Below are positions 25,385 through 32,331 of a stretch of DNA of 50,291 bases, piece by piece. Under the pieces are notes generated by a model. The model did no database searches, was not told where the DNA came from, and worked only from the letters and a program-made list of their open reading frames with translations. The translations under genes were made by a program, and so were the position numbers. Source of the DNA: Pirellulales bacterium (GTDB lineage Bacteria; Planctomycetota; Planctomycetia; Pirellulales; JAICIG01); assembly GCA_035533075.1 (NCBI GenBank), contig DATLUO010000081.1, forward strand, positions 1-50,291, given 5' to 3'. How positions within the stretch are numbered: the first letter of the stretch is position 1; each line of letters starts with the position of its first letter.

Positions 25385-25980
25385 ACGGCCCGCTTTTCGC
25401 GCTCTGGCGCCGCTTGCACGATCGCGTAGACATTCAGTTTGCCAGTTGCATGGTCCCAGAAATTCTTCTTGACGACCTGGTGGCGACCGCAAAGCGCTTG
25501 CCAGGCATTCGGGTCATGGGCGTCCGCTTGGGGATTCATGGAATGCGGCGTCTTGTGATCGGCGGTCAGTTTTACGGTCCCGCCGCCGATCGGGTCTTGT
25601 TCACCCGCTTTCAGCCCGCACCGAACGCCACCGTCCTCCCATTCGCACGAATGTCGAGCGCGTTCCAACACCGCTTGCCATGTCTTGGGGGCGATTTTAA
25701 CCCGCCTGCCCGACGTCGTTCGCCGTTCCGCCGACACCAGGCGGTACTCCGACCGCTTCAGTTCTTGGGTGTCGCGCGATGACTGAATGGTGTAACCGTA
25801 CTCGACGCGGAGCTCAGACAGTCGCTGGTGCCAGTTTTCGGGAATCTTTCCCGTCACCGGATCCGCGGCGACCTCCAGGATTCGCTCGCGCGTTACGATC
25901 CTCCCGACGTTGTCGAGAAACAACGCTTCCAGACGCTGCAAGATCGACGCCTGGGTGTACTTCTTTTTCTTCGTGGCCAT
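25351..25980 (-). CDS. HNH restriction endonuclease, partner of the methyltransferase
   Basis: This 209-residue protein has a basic start (MATKKKKYTQ). A helical N-terminal part with VGRIVTRERILEVAADP (residues 25-41) resembles a winged-helix reader. An HNH nuclease domain follows: C112 and C121 in a CEWEDGGVRCG knuckle, ADHKTPHS with H142, N158 (HDPNAWQ), then LCGRH with C164 and H167. These fit the zinc-supported beta-beta-alpha-metal fold. The name follows from the HNH motif and the adjacent methyltransferase. The ATG at 25980 is chosen; the frame stays open upstream to 26328 without protein-like sequence. Part of the gene (25859-25945) recurs at 26475-26561. Confidence 0.8.
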   Translation of the reverse strand: MATKKKKYTQASILQRLEALFLDNVGRIVTRERILEVAADPVTGKIPENWHQRLSELRVEYGYTIQSSRDTQELKRSEYRLVSAERRTTSGRRVKIAPKTWQAVLERARHSCEWEDGGVRCGLKAGEQDPIGGGTVKLTADHKTPHSMNPQADAHDPNAWQALCGRHQVVKKNFWDHATGKLNVYAIVQAAPEREKRAVYDFLREYFGD

Positions 25981-26188
25981 TCGCCTTGCACCGCGCGGGA
26001 CCGCACTTCGCTTTGATCGACAGGCTGCGACCGATAGCTGAAGGCGTTTCCTGGCCGTGGGACGCGACGGCCCCCCGGAGCCGCCGAGCCCGGTTGGACC
26101 GGAGCACCGTTTGGCCTTATGCTGAAAGAGGGCGACCGAGAGCATATAAATCGGGGCGTTTAACGTAGTCGTTGCGAGGACTGAGCAG

Positions 26189-26413
26189 ATGCCGCACATT
26201 GTCGTAGACACCACCGAAGCGGAACTGATCGCCGCTGCTGGTAGCACGGTACACGTGCGTGATCCCAAGGGACGCTTGGTGGGCTTTATTACGCCTGCCC
26301 CACCGGAAGAGGAGATCGCCGCGGCCAAGGCGCGACTGGCCGAAGGTCGAAAAGGCCCGACGTATACGACGGCCGAAGTCCTTGCGCATCTTCGCTCGCT
26401 TGAGAACCAATGA
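26189..26413 (+). CDS. Antitoxin-like protein, copy 1 of a three-member family
   Basis: This 74-residue acidic protein begins MPHIVVDTTEAELIAAAG and carries VHVRDPKGRLVGFITPAPPEEEI and a C-terminal EVLAHLRSLENQ. Two paralogues lie at 27998 and 28507; all three share V.V.D..G..VG[YF][VI]TPAP and the closing HLRSLE. Each overlaps the next gene, a RelE/ParE-like frame starting M[ST]R[FY][TS]V.W, by ATGA. This is the standard type II antitoxin-toxin order. The C-terminal helix is the probable toxin-binding part and the strand-turn-strand start a DNA-binding part. Function is inferred from context only. Confidence 0.65.
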   Translation: MPHIVVDTTEAELIAAAGSTVHVRDPKGRLVGFITPAPPEEEIAAAKARLAEGRKGPTYTTAEVLAHLRSLENQ

Positions 26414-26604
26414 CTCGCTTCACGGTCACGTGGTGGGATCCGGCTCGCGAGGAACTGACTGAAATAGGGCTGGCGGATCCTGGGCAGCCTCCAGGATTCG
26501 CTCGGGCGTCGCGATCTTCCCGACGTTGTCGAGAAACAATGCTTCCAGACGCTGCAAGATCAGGATCCGCTGTCTCTGGAAAAACGGCCCAGCTTACCGC
26601 ATAA
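26410..26604 (+). pseudogene. Toxin 1: RelE/ParE-like gene cut after about 22 codons
   Basis: The start overlaps the antitoxin stop as ATGA. The first 22 codons ([20 protein letters not shown]) match the start of the toxins at 28219 and 28731. From about 26475 the sequence is instead a second copy of part of the HNH endonuclease gene in antisense orientation. The frame stays open by chance to 26604, but what follows is not toxin-like, and no toxin C-terminus is found downstream. The gene is disrupted. Confidence 0.8.
26473..26570 (-). repeat. Duplicated fragment of the HNH endonuclease gene, flanked by a 10-bp inverted repeat
   Basis: Positions 26475-26561 match 25859-25945 without gaps at about 78 of 87 bases. 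The source segment encodes roughly residues 12-40 of the endonuclease on the minus strand. The copy lies in the same orientation. It is bounded by GCGGATCCTG (26473-26482) and its exact inverse CAGGATCCGC (26561-26570). The ends contain GGATCC, and the source segment also starts with GGATCC. It interrupts the toxin gene. Confidence 0.88.
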
Positions 26605-26659
26605 TCCGAATTCACAAACCCCGCCTCCTCCGAACCGCACGCATAAGGGAAACTCTCGC

Positions 26660-27817
26660 ATGACTCAACCGCTCAACGTCGGCATGATTGGCTACGGCTT
26701 CATGGGCCGGGCACACTCCAACGCCTATCGCCAGGTAAGCCAGTTCTTTCCGCACCAGCGCCGCCCCGTGCTCAAGGCCTGCTGTGCCCGGAATGAAGAG
26801 AAGATCAAGGCGTTTGCCGAGAACTGGGGATACGAGTCTTACGAGACCGATTGGCGGAAGCTGATCGAGCGGAAAGACATCGACCTGGTCGACATCGGCT
26901 CGCCGAACAATACGCACCGCGAGATCGTGCTGGCCGCGGCCAAGGCGGGCAAAATGATTCTTTGCGAGAAGCCGCTGGCCATGAATGTGGCCGAGGGCGA
27001 AGAGATGACCGCGGCCGTCGAAAAGGCGGGCCTGCCGAACATGGTCTGGTTCAATTATCGCCGCGTGCCCGCCATCGCGCTGGCCAAACAGCTTGTCGAC
27101 GAGGGCCGCATCGGGCGTCCGTTTCACTACCGGGCAACCTATTTGCAGGACTGGACCATTGCCGAAGACGTGCCGCAGGGCGGGGCCGCGCTGTGGCGGC
27201 TCGACGTGAATGTGGCCGGATCAGGCGTGACGGGCGATCTGCTGGCCCACTCGATCGACGCGGCCGAATGGCTCAACGGCCCGATTCGCCGCGTGACCGC
27301 TGCCACCGAGACCTTCGTCAAACAACGGATGCACCAGGAGACCGGCAAGCTGGAGCCGGTCGGCATCGACGACGCCTGCATGTTTCTGGCCCAGTTCGCC
27401 AACGGCTCGATGGGCACCTTCGAGAGCACGCGCTACGCCCGCGGCCGCAAGAACTACAACACCTTCGAATTGAACGGCCAATCCGGCAGCGTTTTCTTCG
27501 ATCTGGAAGACCCGCAATACCTGCAATACTTCAAGTACGCCGATCCGAAGACGGGGGCGAAGATCGAGAGCCATCTGACCGGCTGGCAGAAGATTCACGT
27601 CACCAACTTCGAGCATCCCTATATGAAGAATTGGTGGGTGCCCGGCTGCACGATCGGCTACGAGCACACGTTCATCAACGCCCTGGCTGACTTTTTGCAG
27701 TCGCTCGAGACCGGCAAGCCGGTGCAGCCCGACTTCCGCTGCGCGTTGCACACGCAAAAAGTTTGCGACGCCGTGCTGACCAGCGCCAAGAGCGGGCAGT
27801 GGGTGGAGATTGACTGA
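26660..27817 (+). CDS. Gfo/Idh/MocA-family oxidoreductase, cytoplasmic
   Basis: This 385-residue protein lacks a signal peptide. It starts with the NAD(P) Rossmann motif [15 protein letters not shown], followed by [12 protein letters not shown] and the family motif CEKPLAMN. The C-terminal domain contains [21 protein letters not shown], with the usual catalytic-region His, and a long substrate-binding beta-sheet. The ribosome site AAGGGA precedes the ATG at 26660. The sequence pattern is that of dehydrogenases acting on myo-inositol-like or sugar substrates, but the substrate cannot be fixed. It sits between two toxin-antitoxin-like loci and may have been carried with the island. Confidence 0.9.
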   Translation: MTQPLNVGMIGYGFMGRAHSNAYRQVSQFFPHQRRPVLKACCARNEEKIKAFAENWGYESYETDWRKLIERKDIDLVDIGSPNNTHREIVLAAAKAGKMILCEKPLAMNVAEGEEMTAAVEKAGLPNMVWFNYRRVPAIALAKQLVDEGRIGRPFHYRATYLQDWTIAEDVPQGGAALWRLDVNVAGSGVTGDLLAHSIDAAEWLNGPIRRVTAATETFVKQRMHQETGKLEPVGIDDACMFLAQFANGSMGTFESTRYARGRKNYNTFELNGQSGSVFFDLEDPQYLQYFKYADPKTGAKIESHLTGWQKIHVTNFEHPYMKNWWVPGCTIGYEHTFINALADFLQSLETGKPVQPDFRCALHTQKVCDAVLTSAKSGQWVEID

Positions 27818-27997
27818 CTTCCGCGACCGGGCAGGGGGCAGTATGCGGCCGATTTCGGATTGGACCGGCCATCGTGTCGGCTGTATGCTGGAATTGGGGG
27901 CGGAGTTGCCTTAAAAGTCGGAGAACCCGATGAAGCATCCCTACATCATCCAGCAGCTTTTAGTTGGCGAAAAGCACTCAAAGATCGAGGTGTGACC

Positions 27998-28222
27998 ATG
28001 CAGCATATCGTCGTCGACAAGGTTGAGGCAGAGCTGATCCGCAGGGCGGGCAGAAGCATTCAGGTCTTGGATGCGGCCGGGAAGATCATTGGGTATGTTA
28101 CTCCTGCTCCGCCAGAAGAGGAGGTTGAGCGCGTAAAAGCTTGGCTCGTCGAAGAGCAAAACGATCCGGTGTACTCCACCGAGCAGGTCCTAGAACATTT
28201 GCGGTCTTTAGAGAAATCATGA
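27998..28222 (+). CDS. Antitoxin-like protein, copy 2
   Basis: A 74-residue paralogue of the protein at 26189, starting MQHIVVDKVEAELIRRAG and ending EQVLEHLRSLEKS. The central IQVLDAAGKIIGYVTPAPPEEEV block is nearly the same. The ATG at 27998 follows GAGGTGTGACC. A tiny 21-codon open frame (27930-27995) ends 2 bp before the start and could act as a leader. The stop overlaps the toxin start as ATGA. The frame is intact. Confidence 0.65.
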   Translation: MQHIVVDKVEAELIRRAGRSIQVLDAAGKIIGYVTPAPPEEEVERVKAWLVEEQNDPVYSTEQVLEHLRSLEKS

Positions 28223-28499
28223 GCCGGTATAGCGTTGTCTGGCGGAGAAGAGCCGACAACCAGCTTGCTGAATTGTGGCTGGATACCGACGACCGCGCCT
28301 CGATTACCGCCAACGCTGACGAGATTAACCGCCGATTGGCCGAGCAGGCGCCGGAATGGGGCAACGAAATCATTGCCAATCTTCGGTGGATGGAGGTCTC
28401 AAAGTTGCGAGTCTATTTATGATCTCTGAGTTGGATCGGCGCGTCGACGTGGTTGCCATCTTTGCGCGGACAAGCGGCAGCAGTGATATTGAGCCGTAG
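28219..28499 (+). pseudogene. Toxin 2: RelE/ParE-like gene with a one-base deletion
   Basis: From the ATG the frame encodes MSRYSVVWRRRADNQLAELW and, further on, EWGNEIIANLRWMEVSKLRVY, then stops at 28422 after 67 residues. Adding one T in the run at about 28417-28419 would continue as FMISELDRRVDVVAIFARTSG to a stop at 28499. This completes the beta-strand end seen in the RelE superfamily (LRV.F.I....R.V.V). The break therefore looks like a single-base deletion in a T run. The coordinates given span the reconstructed gene. Confidence 0.75.
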
Positions 28500-28506
28500 A
28501 TACGAC

Positions 28507-28734
28507 ATGAACTACTTCACCCACAGCGTTGTCGATGATCAGGAGGCAGCCTTGATAAAGAAGGCAGCGAAGATGGTGCAAGTGGTCGACAAGGAAGGCA
28601 ACCTAGTCGGTTATGTTACTCCGGCACCGATTGACGAAGAATTGGAAAAGTGGCGGCAACGACTAACCGTCGACGAGCCGACGTTCACGACTGAGGAGGT
28701 GCTGAATCATCTACGTTCGTTGGAACAACAATGA
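28507..28734 (+). CDS. Antitoxin-like protein, copy 3
   Basis: This 75-residue paralogue of the proteins at 26189 and 27998 begins MNYFTHSVVDDQEAALIKKA, with VQVVDKEGNLVGYVTPAPIDEEL and EEVLNHLRSLEQQ. It starts 7 bp after the reconstructed end of toxin 2, so copies 2 and 3 form a direct tandem. The stop overlaps the next start as ATGA. The frame is intact. Confidence 0.65.
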   Translation: MNYFTHSVVDDQEAALIKKAAKMVQVVDKEGNLVGYVTPAPIDEELEKWRQRLTVDEPTFTTEEVLNHLRSLEQQ

Positions 28735-28993
28735 GCCGTTTCACCGTGGCCTGGGCCTTACCGCGTTGGGCGAAGTTGCTGACGTATGGACCAAAGCCGC
28801 GAACCGCAACGAAGTCAGCTCCGCTGTTGACGTAATCGAACGAAAACTCCGCGAGAATCCGGCGGGGTTTGCTGACGGACAGGTTGAAGACTTGTATTTT
28901 CTGGCCGAATCGCCGCTGCGCGTTGGCTTCACGATTAATGACGCTTCGCGAACGGTAACCGTTGTCGGACTTGGAGTATTGCGCCAGCGATAG
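28731..28993 (+). pseudogene. Toxin 3: RelE/ParE-like gene with an early one-base deletion
   Basis: The ATG frame gives MSRFTVAW and then leaves the family. The +1 frame picks up at once with LTALGEVADVWTKAANRNEV and, later, VEDLYFLAESPLRVGFTIND, ending VVGLGVLRQR at 28993. Restoring one base after TGGG, near 28755, would join MSRFTVAW to LTALGEVADVW and give a full-length toxin of about 87 residues. The second half could start on its own at about 28766, but it would lack the first strand. Confidence 0.75.
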
Positions 28994-29026
28994 CCAACAG
29001 CGAGTTTTTTAACCAACGTCTAACGA

Positions 29027-29677
29027 ATGAACTACTTCGCCCACGGCCGCCGGTTCACCGACGAGCCTTATTTTCTGGCCGGCACGGCGGTGCCCGATTG
29101 GCTGAATGTGGTGGCCCGGCAGGTCAAGGTGCGGTCGAAACATGCCCGGCCCTTTGTCGACCATGCCGATCCAAAGCTGGCGGCGTTGGCCCGAGGCATC
29201 GAGCAACATCATGCCGACGACCGCTGGTTCCACGAGACCCGCGCTTTCGCCGAGTTATCGTGGCACTTCACGGCCCAGATCCGCGACGGTCTGCCGGCCG
29301 ACGACGGACTGCGGCCGAGTTTCTTGGGGCACATTCTGGTCGAGCTCCTGCTCGATGCTTGTCTGATCCGCCAGGCACCGGCCGAGCTCGATGCCTACTA
29401 TCGGGCGTTGGCCGCCGTCGATGGCCGTTGGTTGGAAGCGGCGGTGGGGCAAATGGCGACCGGCCATCCCGCATCGCTGGGCGATTTTGTTCCGCTATTT
29501 ATTCGCGAGCAATTCTTGTGGGATTACCTTGACGACGGCAAACTGTGTTATCGGCTGAATCAGGTCATGCGGCGGGTCGGGCTGGCTTCGCTGCCCGACA
29601 CATTCCGCGGTTTGCTGCCCGAAATGCGGCAGATGGTTCAGGGACGCCAGCATCCTCTTTTGAGCGATGGCTCGTAG
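29027..29677 (+). CDS. Hypothetical protein, 216 residues, with distant AcpH-like features
   Basis: This soluble protein opens MNYFAHGRRFTDEPYFLAGTAVPDWLN and continues with GIEQHHADDRWFHETRAF. The pattern of an early MN[YF].AH, a D near residue 24 and a later GI..H..DD..FH recalls acyl-carrier-protein phosphodiesterases and HD-like hydrolases, but the match is weak and I do not assign that function. The rest is helical (LGHILVELLLDACLIRQAP; FIREQFLWDYLDDGKLCYRL). The His and Asp residues suggest a metal site. It follows the island on the same strand. Confidence 0.7.
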   Translation: MNYFAHGRRFTDEPYFLAGTAVPDWLNVVARQVKVRSKHARPFVDHADPKLAALARGIEQHHADDRWFHETRAFAELSWHFTAQIRDGLPADDGLRPSFLGHILVELLLDACLIRQAPAELDAYYRALAAVDGRWLEAAVGQMATGHPASLGDFVPLFIREQFLWDYLDDGKLCYRLNQVMRRVGLASLPDTFRGLLPEMRQMVQGRQHPLLSDGS

Positions 29678-29725
29678 TAACTCGACGGTTGTCGACACGG
29701 CGATCATGTTGAACTCGAAACGACA

Positions 29726-31177
29726 CTAGTCCGCCAACTTTGACCGCAAGGCTTTTATCTCATCGCTCAGCTTTTCCATCTGCTGCTGGAGTGATTCGAC
29801 GTTGCGGCCGAGTTCTTCCAACTTCTTTTCCATGTCGCTGCGCTCGACGCGAATAACATTGGGTACGGGCTGTGGCTCGACGGCCCGCGGCAAGCCGGGG
29901 GCTGGCGGGATCCGCAGCGCCCTGGCAGCGGTCCGTAATCGCTCAAGCTCCTGCGGCGTGGCCGGCACCGCGACGGTCTTGCCGTCTTCAGACAACAGAT
30001 AAAGCTTTTCGGGACGCACAAGGTTAGCGCCGGGGGCGACGGGTGCGATCAGCTTCGTAGGCTGCGGCAAACCGACACGCAAATCCCGCGCGGCAGGCGC
30101 GCGGCCGAGGGTGACTTCAAGCTTTTGTTCCTGCTCATCGCGGAGGACGGTGACGGCGATTTTCTCGCCAGCCGCGTGTCGCGCCACGGCAGACATGGCC
30201 TCGGCGCCCGACGTGATCTTTTCACCGTCGATCGCCAGCAATTCGTCGCCGTCAAGTATGCCACCGGCTCCCGCGGGTGAGTCGGGCAAGGGATGCACGA
30301 ACACACGTGGGCCGTCTTCGGTCTTGCGATCGATCTTAATCCCTAGCCAACCGCGATGTATGACCACGGTGTTTTCGAGCTGCCGCGCTTGCAACAAGGC
30401 GCGAACTCCATCGACCGGCACCGCAAAGTTCGCGGAATCTTCGCCGGGACTGCGGGCGATCTTGCCGGCGATCACGCCCACCAGGAGCGCTTCGCTGTCG
30501 ACCAGCGGCCCGCCGGCGCTCATTTGCCCCACTGCCAAATCGAGTTGCAAGAAGCCGCCCGCGGGCGCGCCCTGGCGCGCCGCGATCATGCCTTGGGCCG
30601 CCGCGCGCCCACGATCATGAGTGCAAAAGGCGGCGAAAACCTGGTCGCCAACCTCGGCCTGAGCCTCGACCAGCGAGAGGTGCGGCAAAGCTTGGCCGTC
30701 GATCTTCAACAAACGCAGGCCGGTGCGGCGGTCTTCTACTAAAACTTTCCCCGACAAGCGACGCCCGTCTTCGAAAACGACGGTGTACCGGCCTTCGCCG
30801 TGCTCGCGGCTGAGGGTCACGACCAAGCCGTCGGCTGAGACCACGACGCCGCTGGACAGCGCCAGGTCAGGGATTGGCTGTGATTGGGCGCCCACGATCC
30901 TGTTCCGTACCGTTTCTTGCCCCGTCGCCGGATCGATCTCCACCCATTGTTCTTCTCGAATCTGTCCGCTATTTGTCGGCGGCGACGGTTGGTCGGCTTT
31001 CTGCTCGGCACGCCACTCGACCGCGACGGTGGCGGCCAGCGCCTTTTTCACCGCTTCGCGGCTCCCCGCATCCGCAGGCCAAGCCGTTGCCAGAACTGCT
31101 AAGAAGGAAAAGACGCTGAAGAACGTGCGGACCTGACGGCCGTACCACCACAACGAAGATGGGAAATCGCCATTCAT
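29726..31177 (-). CDS. HtrA-like PDZ protein with missing catalytic residues
   Basis: This 483-residue protein has an N-terminal signal/anchor (hydrophobic 18-33), a trypsin-like domain (about 40-270), a PDZ domain (about 275-355; LGIKIDRKTEDGPRVFVHPLPDSPAG and LLAIDGEKI), a linker and a C-terminal coiled coil (MEKKLEELGRNVESLQQQ onwards). In HtrA proteases the triad lies in TN.HV, D.A and GNSGGP. Here the corresponding places read VTLSREHGEG, RRTGLRLLK and GQMSAGGPLV, so His, Asp and Ser all appear replaced. It is the last gene of an operon with an ECF sigma factor. A TAGGAGCAC ribosome site precedes the ATG. It is probably a periplasmic binding or sensing protein, not a protease. Confidence 0.75.
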   Translation of the reverse strand: MNGDFPSSLWWYGRQVRTFFSVFSFLAVLATAWPADAGSREAVKKALAATVAVEWRAEQKADQPSPPTNSGQIREEQWVEIDPATGQETVRNRIVGAQSQPIPDLALSSGVVVSADGLVVTLSREHGEGRYTVVFEDGRRLSGKVLVEDRRTGLRLLKIDGQALPHLSLVEAQAEVGDQVFAAFCTHDRGRAAAQGMIAARQGAPAGGFLQLDLAVGQMSAGGPLVDSEALLVGVIAGKIARSPGEDSANFAVPVDGVRALLQARQLENTVVIHRGWLGIKIDRKTEDGPRVFVHPLPDSPAGAGGILDGDELLAIDGEKITSGAEAMSAVARHAAGEKIAVTVLRDEQEQKLEVTLGRAPAARDLRVGLPQPTKLIAPVAPGANLVRPEKLYLLSEDGKTVAVPATPQELERLRTAARALRIPPAPGLPRAVEPQPVPNVIRVERSDMEKKLEELGRNVESLQQQMEKLSDEIKALRSKLAD

Positions 31178-31205
31178 TTTGTGCTCCTAGTGCGAATCAA
31201 ACCGG

Positions 31206-31730
31206 TTAAATAATGTCGCCGTTTTCGATCTCCTCCTCGATGCCAAGGACCGCGCGAACGGCCTCCCGCTCGGCCGGCGACAAATCGCGCATGTCGATCG
31301 GTTCGACTTGTTCGGGAACATAGAAACCCTTCACGATCGGTTCACCGCTGTCGGGGTCGCCGATGACAAACGGAATAGCCGGCAGTGCCCCGCGCGCTTC
31401 GACCGTCATGGATGATGGCAACGGAGCGGGTGCCTGCACATCGGCCTGTCGGGCGGCCGCCGTTTCGTTATCCTGCCGAATTGCCTCGGTGGCCGGCCGG
31501 TACGAGGGCGGCAAAGGCCCTTCCTCGCCGCTGCGCCAGCCGAACATTACCGCCGCCGCAGCCGCGGAAGCGATTGCGGTCGCCGCCAGTCGTTTTTGAA
31601 CGCTGCGTCGCCGCCGACACTGATATTCGTTCAAAAGCTGCGCCGCCGGCCGGCTATCGGCGATGAGCAAGCGGCCGGCTTCGGCTTGCAGCCGTTCTTC
31701 GATTCGTGAATAGTTCGTCTCTTCACTCAT
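31206..31730 (-). CDS. Membrane protein in the ECF operon, putative anti-sigma factor
   Basis: This 174-residue protein has an N-terminal helical cytoplasmic part (ETNYSRIEERLQAEAGRLLI), a basic RRRRSVQKR stop-transfer and one membrane helix at about 47-65 (RLAATAIASAAAAAVMFGW). An extracytoplasmic tail with Pro/Ala-rich sequence follows. It starts 3 bp after the sigma factor gene and is followed 28 bp later by the HtrA-like gene. This position and topology fit an anti-sigma factor, although no zinc-finger HXXXCXXC is present. The assignment is by context. Confidence 0.65.
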   Translation of the reverse strand: MSEETNYSRIEERLQAEAGRLLIADSRPAAQLLNEYQCRRRRSVQKRLAATAIASAAAAAVMFGWRSGEEGPLPPSYRPATEAIRQDNETAAARQADVQAPAPLPSSMTVEARGALPAIPFVIGDPDSGEPIVKGFYVPEQVEPIDMRDLSPAEREAVRAVLGIEEEIENGDII

Positions 31731-31733
31731 GGA

Positions 31734-32270
31734 TCACCTGTTCGTCAATTCTGCAAACGCCGCGGCGGCATCGCCGTTTTGTAACTTCTTGGCCAAGGCC
31801 CTCAAACCGTGGTGCAAGCGTGACTTCACGGTCCCCAGCGGACATTGCAGGACCTGCGCGATTTGTTCGTAGCTGAAATCCTCCGAATAGCGCAACAAGA
31901 TCGCTTGCTTTTGTGCTTCGGGCAACTCCGCCACCGCGCTCCACAAGGATTGCCGCCATTCCTCGGCCACGATCTGCTTGTCCGGCGCGGCGTCGTGGCG
32001 ACCGGGCTTTTGGTCGAACCAGGCCATCCAAGACCGCCACCAGCGGCCTTTGCTGCGTAATCGCCGCCGGTGCTGGTTCAACAAAATCGAGTACAACCAT
32101 GTGTGTACCTGGCTGGCGCCGTTGAACGCATGCCAGCCCCGTGCGGCCTGCAACATCGTTTCTTGTGCTAGGTCGTCGGCCTCCCAGGCGTCGACATTCG
32201 ACAGCATCAGCGCCGCCCGGCGAATACGCGGGTAGTGCTCGATCAGGCAGTCGAAGTCGCGCTCGTCCAC
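31734..32270 (-). CDS. ECF-type RNA polymerase sigma factor
   Basis: This 178-residue protein has region 2 (LMLSNVDAWEADDLAQETMLQAARGWHAF, the -10 reader) and region 4 (LRYSEDFSYEQIAQVLQCPLGTVKSRLHHGLRAL, the -35 helix-turn-helix), joined by a linker. The start is GTG at 32270, supported by MDERDFDCLIEHYPRIRR as the usual N-terminus. ECF factors direct RNA polymerase to a small regulon and are held by membrane anti-sigma factors. The next two genes (a single-span protein and an HtrA-like protein) are the likely sensing module. The signal is unknown. Confidence 0.92.
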   Translation of the reverse strand: MDERDFDCLIEHYPRIRRAALMLSNVDAWEADDLAQETMLQAARGWHAFNGASQVHTWLYSILLNQHRRRLRSKGRWWRSWMAWFDQKPGRHDAAPDKQIVAEEWRQSLWSAVAELPEAQKQAILLRYSEDFSYEQIAQVLQCPLGTVKSRLHHGLRALAKKLQNGDAAAAFAELTNR

Positions 32271-32331
32271 CGGCGGAGTGCGTGCAAGTTTTGTGAAACC
32301 GATCTATTTGTTCCCGCCGCCCGCAATTAGT

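Noticed and set aside
28219..28993. Programmed ribosomal frameshifting in the two toxin genes
   Set aside because: Neither site has an X XXY YYZ slippery heptamer followed by a clear stem, and the two sites are unrelated; mutation or sequencing error is simpler.
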